A stretch of DNA of 64,000 nt from assembly GCA_021307315.1 (NCBI GenBank), contig JAJSPD010000016.1, forward strand, positions 186,001 to 250,000. The letters run 5' to 3'. Below, in pieces: positions 36,554 to 48,200 of the stretch (positions within the stretch are counted from its first letter, which is position 1; each line of letters opens with the position of its first letter). The translations under genes and the position numbers were made by a program. The stretch comes from Bisporella sp. PMI_857 (taxonomy: Eukaryota > Ascomycota > Leotiomycetes > Helotiales > Helotiaceae). The notes beneath the pieces are model-generated. The model saw only the letters and a list, made by a program, of their open reading frames with translations. It was not told where the DNA came from and searched no databases.

Positions 36554-38106
36554 TCAGTAAACACTTCCCCGGACACTCTTATCCTCTTTCTCCGCCTTGC
36601 TTAAGTCTTCGAACTCGCTCCCTGCATCACTCCCTACGTCGCTCTGATCCCCAAGCGCATCAGCCAACGCGCCCCTTCCCATCCCGCTCTCCTTGACCTT
36701 CTTTCTTCCAGCAATTCCTAGCCCCTTTGCCAGCCTCTTTCTTGCGTCTTCTTCTTGGCTGAACTCGGTATCTGAGCCCACACCACTGTTGCTTCCACCG
36801 AAATCTCTCCCTGGACTTAACAAGCTATTCTTTTGTTTCGGCGACTTAAGACGAGTGCGTAATCGGTCTTCTACCGAGATGAACGACGGCGTACCGTCAG
36901 GTGAGGAGATAACTTCATCTAGACTTCTTTGTATATCTAATTGTGCCGGTGGCCCAGCCCGACCACGTGGATCATCCTCATCCTCCTCACTTGAAGACTG
37001 CCAGCGTCGAGATGGAGCCGTCGCTGCCCTCCGGAACGGTAGGTTCTCAGGTGGTCCTGTAACAGGCGAAGAACTAGGCGAAGGTTTTCCGTTGAGTTGC
37101 ATAGCATGCATGCTATTCTCCTTGCGGTATGAGTGTTTCCCGTGATCACATCCATTCGGACACCCGCCCCATTTCTTCCTAATCGGTACATCTGTCGTTT
37201 TAGCTGAGGCATCCAATTTCTCCAGCTTTTTCTCCTTCTCCTTGTCCTTTTCTGAGACGGCGGATGAGGGATTGTTCTTCTCTTTTTCCTTGAGTGCTAG
37301 GAGACGTTCGCGCTTGAGCTCGGACCAAGTACGTAGATTGTTCTCGAGTATGTATTTTCCGGAGTCTTCTTTCTTGCGCATGATAAGGAACTCGCAGTGA
37401 TTTACATTGCGCAGATCTTCGAAGTACTCGACGCTGAAGTGGTACCATTTCATGAGGAAAACCCGGCTCATCAGTCCATGTGTTACTGTCTGCTGTTAGT
37501 AACTTCTCAAGACAGAATTCAAGTTACTTGCCTAATACGCAAACACTAGCACAATCATCCTCCCCAAACTGTCTCCACAAACTCTCGTTAAAGCCACTAA
37601 TGCGATCATAAGCATCCGCAGCAGATTCTCCATTTGGGATTCTGTAGAAGAAGTGTCCATAATCCGCCCGCTCCTGCCACATCCTCTCCATCTCCGCGCT
37701 ACATGGCTGGAAATTCCCAAAATCCTGCTCTCGCAATCGTGGTTCCTCATATACTTTTATGCTATGGCGCGGGAATGGTGACGGCGAAGGCTCATCGGAG
37801 GTCAGCGTGGACAGGATGCCCTCGGTTGTCTCCCGCGTACGACGATAGGGAGATGTAAAGAAATGTAGGGTATCATCCGGCTTAAGCAGGGCCCGCAGAC
37901 GGTGACCTGCTTCTTTGGCCTGGATCCAGCCTTCTGGAGTGAGTTTGACTCGGTGGTCGGGTATGGTTTGGTGTATATCACGGTTTTCTTTATAATATCA
38001 GCCATTCTATAGTTCTCCATATTCAACCGTTGTCAAAGAAAATACACTTACTATTCCCCTCCGACTGAGCATGTCTGATCAAAATTATCATTCGAGGTTT
38101 TCCCAT
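36554..38106 (-). CDS. Histidine phosphatase / phosphoglycerate-mutase-like protein, 480 aa
   Basis: Exons are 38052..38106, 37532..37987 and 36554..37485. Intron 2 (37486..37531, 46 nt) begins with GCAAGT rather than GT. The splice is supported because it restores VTHGLMSRVF, the family's second-histidine motif, and because the intron holds a perfect TTACTAAC branch site. The catalytic RHG-type motif is LIRHAQSEGN with His12. EPRLREQDFGNFQ, RISGFNESLW and the TSPYRRTRETTEG block fit the fungal Det1-like branch (YDR051C type). The C-terminal ~190 residues are a charged, Ser-rich disordered tail after a possible metal-binding stretch (GGCPNGCDHGKHSY). It is divergent from the DUF1168 gene. Confidence 0.87.
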
Positions 38107-38488
38107 GTTTGCTTTTTTTATGGCAAATTCACTTAAATTTACCTCTATAAAGTATACACCAAGACTTATGAAGCAAGATAATTAATAAAAATACTTGTAT
38201 TTTAATATTTTATATGTTTTTGCGCTTTGTGTGTTGACTTCCTGTTAGATTGTGTCAACAATGTTTCATACCCTCAACATAATTCAGCCCGACCCAAGCC
38301 TTATCATGCGATCGATCTGCCCCACTCTTTTCGGCAACCCTGAGGGTAAAATCTAGCAAGGCTGAACTACAACCTTATTTTGGGAACGATTGAGAACTTC
38401 AGACCATAGCTGCATGTTACCCGTTATCACTGGAAACAACTAAACAACCCACAGATTTAGGGCATTAGCCAGTCGTCTCATATCGAAG
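38107..38488. promoter_or_regulatory. Divergent promoter region, phosphatase / DUF1168 gene
   Basis: This 382-bp gap between two divergent starts is strongly AT-rich near 38110-38230. No defined element was recognised. Confidence 0.4.
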
Positions 38489-39076
38489 ATGTCCGAAAAC
38501 ATCCCCGAAAGCATCCCCACCTCCGCAGACCCACGCTCCAAGCGTCCCCTCAAAAAGCGCGTCCTCGCGACACCCACATCAGCCCAAGCTGCCTCTCTCG
38601 AGGTGCTCTTCTCCAAGCCCGACCAAGAGGTTGTCATCCCCTCCTCTAGCACCTCATCAAAACCCTACAATGTAAGCCAGCCTCCAGAAATCGTGGCCAA
38701 CGTGCAGGGATCGAGCGCCGGAGCAGGAAGCGGAGAGTTCCATGTGTATAAGGCGAGTAGGAGGAGGGAGTATGAGAGATTAAGGGCTATGGATGAGGAG
38801 GTGAAGAAGGAGGAGGAAGGCGAAAGGTGGGAACGGGAGAAGAGGGAGAGGGAGGAAAGGGATGCGGAGGTTACGAGAAAGAAGAGGGAGAAGAGGGCAA
38901 GGAAAGGGAAGGGAAATAAGGGCGGGAAAGGAGAGGAGAAGAAGGCGCCTATAGGAGGAGGGTTGAAGCCTAGGGTGATAGCCGCGTCGGCTGGTGTCGA
39001 GGTAGCCGCGGACGGCAATGGAGAGGAGCAAGAAGGGAAGGAAGAAGTTGGTGTTATTATCCACGATGATGACTGA
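38489..39076 (+). CDS. PRKRIP1-like DUF1168 protein (spliceosome-associated)
   Basis: This single-exon gene encodes 195 aa. The conserved DUF1168 block is KPYNVSQPPEIVANVQGSSA followed by GAGSGEFHVYKASRRREYERL. A long Glu/Lys/Arg helix (VKKEEEGERWEREKRER onward) and a basic KKREKRARKGKG nuclear-type stretch follow. Human PRKRIP1 is a late-stage spliceosome component that stabilises U2 snRNP contacts. The same role here is inferred from the shared block. It converges on the CCT3 gene with 240 bp between the stops. Confidence 0.88.
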   Translation: MSENIPESIPTSADPRSKRPLKKRVLATPTSAQAASLEVLFSKPDQEVVIPSSSTSSKPYNVSQPPEIVANVQGSSAGAGSGEFHVYKASRRREYERLRAMDEEVKKEEEGERWEREKREREERDAEVTRKKREKRARKGKGNKGGKGEEKKAPIGGGLKPRVIAASAGVEVAADGNGEEQEGKEEVGVIIHDDD

Positions 39077-39316
39077 GCGAAAGACTAGGGTATGGTGTTT
39101 ACAATGGTGGACATTACACTCATCTATTAAATTCGCATTAGCGGAAATACCTCCTTGCAGACCTCATCGACCTGAGAATCTCACTTGAAATAATGGAGAT
39201 TTCAACGACGCTGTCCAGCTGATTATCATGGTCAGATTCTTCTATGGTATTTTACACGAGTATGCTTGCTGCATTTAGTCGCTTTTTTCATACACTGACT
39301 GACATTGAACAAAGTT

Positions 39317-41239
39317 TTAATCTTCTCCACCAGCACCGCCACCACCGGCTTGTCTTGCAGCCTTTGCACTACAAATATCATCTACTCTCAGAAGTAGGCA
39401 CGCGGACTAGGATATATTAGCAATATATAAAAGATGAAGAATCTAGTTTACGTACCTCGACTGCTGTCTTGATACTTTGCAGCTTGACTGCCTCTGGCTC
39501 CCAGACACCATACTCCTTCATATCCACAAGTTTACCTTGATCACCATCAATGCCCCATGTGCTGTGGCCCTCAGCATGTTTGGCTCGTAGCGCGGTGAGG
39601 ACTCTGATGGGGCTTGCACCAGCGTTCTGAATTAGCGTTCTCGGAATGACCTCCATTGCTTCGGCGATGGCCTTGTATGGCCATTGCTGAACACCATCAA
39701 TACTCTTTGCCAACTGGCCTAATCTGACAGCCACTGCCATCTCGGTAGCTCCACCTCCAGGGGAAAGTCTTGGGTGAAACATAACGTTGCGAGCCACAGC
39801 CATAGCATCAGCTAAGTTTCTGTCGATTTCATTTAAGATATCTTTCGATGGGCCTCTCAGGAGAATGGTGCATGCCTTAGGCGTTTTGCACTTGGTAAGG
39901 AAGGTAAAGTACTCATCGCCGATTTTCTCGATTTCGAAAAGCCCGCAGTTGGTGCCTACATCTGATTCTTGAAGATCCTCAACACGGTTGACAACAGTTG
40001 CGCCTGTAGCTCTGGCTATTCTGTTGTTGTCTGTCTTTCTAACACGACGAAGAGCAGTAACATTCCCTTTCATAAGATAGTGCTGCGCCAAATCTAAAGG
40101 AGTTAGTATAAACCCTGGGCTTGTTTAAGCTTGGCTTACCTGAAACACCCTTCTCTGTGATAACCAAATCAGGGTTGAGAGCAAGAATATGGTCACACAT
40201 AAGCTTGACCTGTTCCTCCTCAATTTGCAAGATTTTATTCCAATCATCCTCCTTGCTAATCTCGATATTCGTCTGCGACTCTCCCTTCTTGTATTCTAAC
40301 GTGCAGTCCAAGAGGATGATTCTTGGGTTCTCTATCCGTCTTCTCATTTTTGGATGCGTAATGTCCTTGTTAAGCATCACCCCATCCAAGACTCTGCTGT
40401 CCTCTATCTCTCCACCCGGAATCTTCTCCACTCGCGCATAACGCTTGATGTCTACTTCCTTCTTTCCTCCCCCAACATCATGTGTCACAGTCCGAACAGC
40501 CTTTAATGCCAAACTGCACATCAGGTCTGACCATCTAGAAACAAATTTCGTGCCAATAGAGGATGAGATGAGCTGGTACATGGCGTCGTCGTCATTGACA
40601 TCAACAGGAAGGGAGATTTCTTCGATGATCTCGAGTGCATCTTTCAGAGCGTGCTTGAATGCGGAAATAATGACAACAGGGTGGATATTTCGCTCTAGTT
40701 GTGGAAGAGCTTGAGCGAGGATCTCTCCAGCTATATCATATCAGCAAGTGCATACCTTTAATGGTTCCGTAACATACCTAGAATGATGACAGTTGTGGTT
40801 CCATCTCCAACCTCCTCATCTTGTGTTCTACTTAATTCAATCATGCTCTTTGCTGCTGGGTGGGACACTTCAATTTCTCGCAAGATAGCATGTCCGTCAT
40901 TCGTCAACACGATACCCCCCATAGGATCTAATAACATCTTCAGCATAGCCTTTGGACCCAAACATGACCGAATGATATCTGCGACGCTATTTGGAATTAG
41001 CCAGGCTCCTTCGCTTCATGCTCCGTCGCCGATATGTTGGCATTCGTTGATACGTACGTTTTTGCAGCTGTAATATTCGACATCTGAGCTTTTCTTCCGG
41101 TCTGCCGATCACCGGCTTGCGTATCTGAAGAGTCTTGTCAGTTTCTCTTCAGTAGATGGTGGGCTCTGGAGCTTGGAGCTTAATGGATTTCCTCGCAGGT
41201 AGCAAAAAACTTACTCATTACCACCACAGGAGCCTGCAT
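39317..41239 (-). CDS. cct3: T-complex chaperonin (CCT/TRiC) subunit gamma
   Basis: There are six exons: 41215..41239, 41058..41124, 40778..40986, 40140..40730, 39456..40093 and 39317..39406, giving 539 aa, the normal subunit length. Chaperonin motifs are visible. MLLDPMGGIVLTNDGHAILRE and GDGTTTVIIL with its nucleotide-binding loop come first. EKGVSDLAQHYL and RATGATVVNRVEDL follow, then LSPGGGATEMAVAVRL and DDICSAKAARQAGGGG at the C-terminus. The gamma-type features are HVGGGKKEVDIKRYA-like text and VWEPEAVKLQSIKTAVE. The complex folds actin, tubulin and WD40 proteins in the cytosol. The gene is intact. Confidence 0.96.
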
Positions 41240-43299
41240 CTTGACTATCCGTCTACCCGATCCTTAGAGAAGACCGTGAAATATGTATTAATGGTCTTAG
41301 GTTCGGAAGCGTTCGATGGTGGGTATGAAGTACTTCAAAAATATTGTCAGCCTCTCCACCGCGTTGGAGTGGTTCGCGACAAAAATTATCTGCTAGTCAC
41401 GTGATCGGGCATCTAGTCTCACTTTCTGGCTACCCTGTGAAAGTGGAAAGACTAGGGTCACCTCACCTGATCACATTCATTGAGAATGTCTATAGAAAAT
41501 GGCTGTGTATCTTTTGTGTCTCTATGTATGATAGAGGATGGCTAATGCTTCTTGTATAGATGCAACAACACACAACACAAGTTCTACAGAGCAATGCAAA
41601 TAACCTCAATTAGGTTTTCCAAAGACTGGCATGTTGGCCCGCTACCCAGGCAGCGAGGCAGTGATCTATTGATCTAAATTTAATTTTTGGTGCTCAGATA
41701 GAGCATATCATTCAGTATATGACTCTTTGACATAGACTTCGAGCTTCGAGGAACGTCTTTGACACTGGGCCTGCCTTTATTAGTTTCTACCTCTAGAAGT
41801 CTTAGTCTGACTACTCCATATGCTATTATGGTTCAAATGTAAATTGCTCCAGGGTATTTGAACGTGCCCTTCTGGCATTATGTCTGTGTCTGTGTCTGTG
41901 CCTCTGAGGCTTTTCTTCATAAGTCGTTCATAAAAGACGAACATTCTTGATCATTCTTTGTAGCTCTACTTCATTTACACCCAACATTTCTGATAGCAGA
42001 ACTATGGTAGTACTTATAATTGAGTAAATACCACACCGACTTATCGTTCTTGTAATCGTTGGCTTTATTTCCAAATATTAATCTCTATTTGATAACCATT
42101 CCTGATAGGATGTACGGAAGTGTTTAGCATGAGTATGTTCCAGAGAAGAAACAGAAGGTATTAGACGATACATGAGTTCTGAAAAAAATTGATCAAGCTA
42201 CAGGATGGCAAAACATCTATTTGGGCGGGGAACAACATCGGAGATACGTCCGTGAGACACTGATGTATGGTTTCACGAAGCCATGTTCTCCGCTCTGCGT
42301 TGATAACTGGCACTCCAAGCATATTATGACCTGTTTCATCCTTAATTATGTATAGAATGATAGTCCTAATCTTCATGACTCGGCGAGCTATTTATCTACT
42401 ATTATCTCAAGGAGCATAGTAATTAGAGCAAGCAAGTCCCATCAAATACGTTTCTCTCGCCTATCATCCTACGACATTTTTCCCATCTGCACACGATTCG
42501 GGTTTTTAGTTTTTTTGCACCTATACAGAAAGAGGCGATACTCAACCGTTTTATTATACAGCTTGCTATGTTACTTTCTCCTATTCAAGTCAGTCATGGT
42601 CGTACCTGATATTTCGCTCTGTATTATTCCGACCGGTACTCCTACCGAACATCCCTACCCCTCTTTCTAACTGCCGGCAGGAACTCCTCCACAGACGGAG
42701 AATATTCCTCATCGTACCGCAACATCACAACATCACACTTCTCCATCGCACCCCAAAAGTTTCACTGTTACCTGTTCTCGACCCCTCAAGAAATATCGCT
42801 GCGTGATAGAACCGACATGCAAACACAGCGCAACCATATTTCTAAGCAGAACATGACAACACATATGCATCGCGGCACGGATTTCGTAATCATGCAGTGA
42901 TCTTGACCTACTGCGTCCTCGAACGGGGGCGGGGAAAGGCTATGAAGTCCGCGGCCTCTCGTAAGATAGGAGCTCAGTGGCCGAACAGGAAACAGACCTT
43001 ACGATGGAAGCAATGAATGGACGGAAAGAGGAAGACATATGCGTGAGATGGTGGAGTTGATGGATTAGAAAAAAAAATAGGCTCCAGGAAGCATCGTATG
43101 CTTCTCCAACGCCGTCGCTAAATGTACGTGAACAAAGAATCAGATGTGGTATCCCCGCTGTCTAGAAGTGCAATCTGTGCCCGTACTCCTGCTCCCGTGC
43201 CAATGTCCCAAAACGGCTGCTTGAAAATAAAAATGAAAGATGCCAAATCCAAGATATAGTAGCAGTCATCTCGGCTCTGCTATATCGCTAAGCTAAATA
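41240..43299. other. Gene-poor stretch, about 2.1 kb
   Basis: Only short chance frames are present. A small TGTCTG tandem repeat lies at 41881-41900. No RNA gene or transposon was recognised. Confidence 0.45.
41881..41900. repeat. Short TGTCTG microsatellite
   Basis: Three copies of TGTCTG plus two bases lie in non-coding DNA. Confidence 0.8.
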
Positions 43300-43728
43300 T
43301 TAGATCAGCCCTTCACGATGAGCCTCAATTTGCGCCTTGAGCTCCTCGTTAAGGAGATCAAGACAAATTCGTGGAGCTGTTCGCCTGTTAGCCATCGTGT
43401 TCGCATGCTCCATAAGTGAGTACTAACGCATAGGAACCTCGTTGATCTCAGCTCCCCTCTCAATTGCCTCGACAGCAGCTTCCAAACGCGCGCTCTTATA
43501 GCAGTGATATTCCCTCTGTAGCATCAACATTCTCTCCCAGCAGGCTGCGTCGCTCTCCTTCGACTCAGGAATCGAAATCGGTGATGAGACACGCGAGTGA
43601 AAGAACTCGCCAAGCCCATTTAGAGCTGGTGGCGTGGGCGATGCAGTGCTGTTTCTTGATCTTGACCTTCGTTCATGAATTGTTGGTGTTTCACAGCTGC
43701 CCTCTCGACTATAACAGGAGGAAGGCAT
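43300..43728 (-). CDS. Hypothetical protein, 125 aa, two exons
   Basis: Exon 1 is 43428..43728 and exon 2 is 43300..43376; the 51-nt intron has a GTTAGT donor and an ACAG acceptor. The chosen ATG (MPSSCYSREG) has a good context (GCCATGC). The N-terminus is Ser/Pro/Arg-rich and probably disordered. The second half looks helical: ACWERMLMLQREYHCYKSA, then LEAAVEAIERGAEINEVP. After the splice it continues with PRICLDLLNEELKAQIEAHRE. The second exon is clearly protein-like even though it is short. I recognise no family. The frame is open upstream to 43830, but that extension looks like leader sequence. Confidence 0.6.
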
Positions 43729-46700
43729 GGCGGGCCACGTGATATCGTTTCGTTCGATCTTTAGGAATTGGGGGAAAGCGGGTAGGAAGTGGAGGGAGAA
43801 GTGATGATTTTTATGTGACAGGACCAGCATCCTTGCCTATATGTACCGAGGCTTGCGCTTACTCATATGAAAAGCATAAAGACTTATGATTACTCGGCCT
43901 GAGAGGTGTCGATCCTCGCGGCATCGGTGACAACGGGAATGGTTGGGGCTTGAGTCATGATGAAAGAATCGTCTTTGAGCATGGGCTATGCCGTTTCTTT
44001 ATGCGAAAATAGCTACGGTGTGCTTGCGGGATAGGACAACACAGCACAGCGTGGGCCCGACACTGCCGGTCGCATCAATTGGATGTGCTGACTTCATGTA
44101 ATCGAACCTTAATTTTTTGGGTGTTGCCGAAGTTGCATGACCACAGCCGTTGGGCGCACACATCGCAAAAGATGCCGGACGGGGAGGTGTAGCCAATCGA
44201 CCCGCTGATCCTTTATGGCCTGGGATCAAAGGTCGTATGATTACGCTCGAAGCTTGAACCGTCGTCTTAAAGGGCTTGGTTGGGAACTTCTTATCTTTCT
44301 TCATCTGAAGTTTTAGAGCGCTGATACCGAAATCCAGGTTTCAAATTCCCCAATATGCCTTGTCTCGGGTGTCAGATGGACATCGAGGCTCTGGTCAGAT
44401 GGTAGGGCTGAGGCTGCGCCATGCTCTTGACATAAGGATGAGATAAGAAGCAATACTGTCCTCTCCCCTAAATATGGCGTCCTGTTTTCCTGAGAGTGCT
44501 GGATTTGTGTCTCTGAAACCGTCATCTGCGAAATGATGTCTTTTCTCGGGAGATTGTCGTTTTCGGCCCCATGTACCATAGCGCCTGGATCAGTCTGGGG
44601 TCAGTGCTCCCAGCTGTAACCTTAAAAAAAGCGTCGATGAATTGTCATCGCACACTGATGACATGATTTTGTATTACTGATTGCTTTGGATGATGCTGCT
44701 CAGCACCTACTGAATACCTTTTTTATTGTTGAAATGCACTATCTGAACACGCAGATGGTTCAGATTGATGCTACATCCTTTCATGCTTGGGGCCAGTACT
44801 CCTAATTGCTGAACCTCGATAATTAAGATGACGTGCGAGTCAAGAGTAACTCTCCAGGTGATGAGGCAATCCGGTGCAGAGGTAGACGATCCTAGGTAGT
44901 CTGTGCTGATGGGTGACAGAGGTCTCGACCGCTTCACAACAAGATCTTTCACCCCACAGCTTATCAGTCCGCGTTTCCATCTAGGAATGTATACAGTGTT
45001 ATGATTGTCACTGATCATTCTCTTCATTCGAGCGAAATGATTGCGGGCAACTCAAGACATCTGTCTCACTCTTATCTTCATGCAGTCTATGCCTCGCATT
45101 TAGGTAAAGAAGCTATCTCTGAGGTAGGTCAATCACATAGGGATAGACAAAGACTCATGACACTCGCGACAGAATATCCCAGCAATTGCTCACAGCAAAG
45201 AACTACCTCTTTTCCTCCATTAGACTACGGACAAGCAACTTCCAAGATCCAGATAGCGGCCAAGTCCCTAGATCAGCTTAAACCCTTCAATATAGATATG
45301 GCCTACCGATTGTAATCAGTTTAAGAGCAAGTATGAGCTCACCTATCGAAACGAAGATTAAAGCCTCATGACGTTGAATGACCAACAAACAATGCGTCTT
45401 ATGGCCACTAACTGACCGTCTAAGATATTATGTACCGGCATGCCAAGAAGACGACATCATCTAACCTCTTCATGCACCTGCCTACCATCTGAAGTGAACA
45501 GTTTTTCGACTCGACCATTTTTTAGTACTCTCCTCCAGAAGTAGGATCCTGCTCTTCTATCTCACCATTCTTGGGGAAAGCACGTGGGCTGATGCAAGGA
45601 GATTCTGCACAACCTCCTTCCTCATCAGCAATCTCAATTTATCCAACACGATTTCCCATGACGGCGAAGCGCCTTGAATGTACAATATACATATTAGGAA
45701 CTTACTAGGGGATTCTGTGATGTTGCATCTTAGCACTCTTTGCTGATGTGTGGGAGGCTACCTTCCTATATACGCTACCAGATTCAGAAACCGATTCAGC
45801 GCAATAGCTTCGTCAGAATATACGGGATATTGCTGTGTCAGGTTACCAATTGCCTATTAACGCCCTCCAAAATGCAACTTGCCCAAATGTTTTCTACACA
45901 AACCACCCATCTTTTAATAAGGCTTTACAACAGCTGCCCAAATAGACCTTAGCAACCGGTACTCTCTGCGGGTTATGGCGATTAAGTTCGTAGACCCAGG
46001 CCCTATGCCAATCGTTTAATCGTTAGGTACTAGACTTCATCTCAAGCCCAAGGCTTTCAGCCCTATAGATGAATGCAAGCTAATTGCCTTCACATAGTTA
46101 CTGCCGATCGAACGATGCAGGGGAGACTCGAGGGAGTTGGACGCATCCGTGTTGCCATTCCTTGGTCATTTAGTGACTTCCCTAATTTGCCTCTGCCTGC
46201 GACGATTGAGTAGTGGAAGACGCGACCTGACCTATAAATCCACTCAAGAGGTTGCCTACCTCGGTTGTTTGAACCACATACAATTGCAGGAGTCTGCAAC
46301 GTATGACTGCCGCCAAAAGCCCTTACTGTAAAGTTACCGCTGAATGCCTTCTATGATTTATGCTGTGGAACGAGTGGTTGTCCTTAGCTTCCGTGATTAT
46401 TTCCTATCACGAAGCTGTTCAGACTCAAGTGAGGACCACGAAACAAACGCTATCATATCATGTATGCTATGGCGAGAGTATTTCCAGTGCATCGAATATA
46501 TGTGAATCCAATGCCAATGTAAACGTTCTGCTTGCTTCTGTTCTTGTATTATTGTGCGCTGCGTGACACTGCGATTAGAGCAGCGTGTCTATTTACGCAT
46601 TTACACCGCAAGTTCCCCCTCCTATGGTCTAAATTCGTTCAGAAACTACACGTTTCTCATGTAACAGGCTGGCGTCGGCGTCCTCAGTGGGGTCACCTTA

Positions 46701-48200
46701 AACTTATCGTAATGTTTCCAAGACCACCTCTTTGGTACCTCACGGAACGATAAAGTACAGCAATATGCTGGACTAGGTTTTACAATGCTGGAGGCGTGGC
46801 CAGTACAACTTTGTCTACTGCCGTCAATGCGTGTGTTACGTTTTGTGGCGTTTGAGTACGACATTGCCATAGCAACTACTTTCCGGCTACACCATGACAG
46901 GCAGAGGTTCCATCGGTTCATCTGGACTAGATAGTACCAGAGCGTCGTACAAATGGGGAGTATGCATATCCTTCCCGAATTCTCGCCTGCATAAAGCCGC
47001 ATCAAGGGGTGATGCCTCGTGGCAATTGGTCATAGCCTTTCTCAGCGCCGGCACAACCACAAGCATTCGACATAATCGCGTCGGTACAGAAATATGGCCA
47101 GAATCTCAAAGGCGGCGATACTTAATTTTTATATATAAGAAGATCTTGCCAATCCATGGTGTTCATTCCTTTAAGATGGCATTCATACTTCTGGTACAGC
47201 ATGTCGGCTGGGGGGTGCGTTTACTTGGTGGCACATTTACCAAAGCCACCACCCCACCCCACGTGGACCATCATGTGAGCAGCTGATAGAGGGCTATCTA
47301 CAGTAGGTACAAAGAGTTACATCTCAAAGTCTTTCACAGATCAAAGAGAGTAGAATCCGATGGAGCCTCTCAATCTCAAGCGACTGGACGGTTATCTGAT
47401 TATTATACATTTTTCATACATCTCAAAACAAGGTATGATTCAGCACTATCTATCTGAAGCGCTACGATCGCAAATTTGGTGCGAAACGCCAGGCAAGCCA
47501 AGCGGAATTTCTAATATCAGGATTCGCTCGATTTGCAAGGGTGGCGATAAAGAAATAAACTTCCTTTTTTGGGCACCCCCCTCCCACCCTTCTCTGAGCA
47601 TCTCCTCTGCATCTCCTCTCGGTAGGCCCTCGGTAGGCCCCGAATGCCCTATAGTACGCTGGACGGGGCCGTAGCTTACTTTGTACTGGTCCTGGGGGTC
47701 ACATAGGAGCTGGGCGACGTTGGTGCTAAAGGTAAAAAACCCCCCTCTCGCCCATATCAACCCCGCCAAGATATCTCCACCCAAAGCCCACCCAAAGCAC
47801 GCAAAGAGCGGCAATCAAGACGCCAGTTTTTTTTCTTATTCTACTTTCAACAGGCGCATCAACATCAAAAAAGCCTCTCAGTATGCGATGCTGCTATCCA
47901 CGCAGTACAGCATACATCCAATGGAATTGGGGCTTTGATGATACCATGCACCCGCCCACTACTTATCATCCCACGGTCCACGTCTAGCCATCCACTACCC
48001 CTCCACCCCTCCTTTAGCTCTCTCCCCCCCCCTCCCCCTTCATTCCCCCCTCCCAAGTATTCTACTATAACCCCCCTCCAAGCTTTAGCTCCACCACGAG
48101 CTTATCTATACATCTTTACTTCTCCCGCCAACCACCAATCATCTGCCCAACCTGGATAGCTACGCCATCTTTGTCTGGGAGATCTGGGAGAGCTGGGAAA
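43729..48200. other. Longest gene-poor stretch, about 4.5 kb
   Basis: No frame exceeds about 130 codons and none shows a domain. A possible two-part minus-strand frame (about 44579-43999) has a good ATG but no clean splice, and I leave it uncalled. The last few hundred bases before the kinase gene carry long pyrimidine tracts (CCCC/TCCC runs around 48015-48060), a common feature of fungal promoters and leaders. Confidence 0.45.

Noticed and set aside
46646..47286. Overlapping 119- and 130-codon frames on both strands
   Set aside because: There is no recognisable domain, no splice logic, and mutual overlap.
47446..47814. 122-codon minus-strand frame upstream of the pseudokinase gene
   Set aside because: It has biased composition from CT-rich promoter DNA, with no family resemblance.
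48171..48200. Upstream extension of the pseudokinase frame
   Set aside because: It begins with TTG; the first ATG at 48201 is the likelier start.
35080..48200. Secondary-metabolite cluster around the dehydrogenase
   Set aside because: No PKS, NRPS, terpene cyclase, P450, transporter or cluster regulator is nearby; the neighbours are housekeeping genes.
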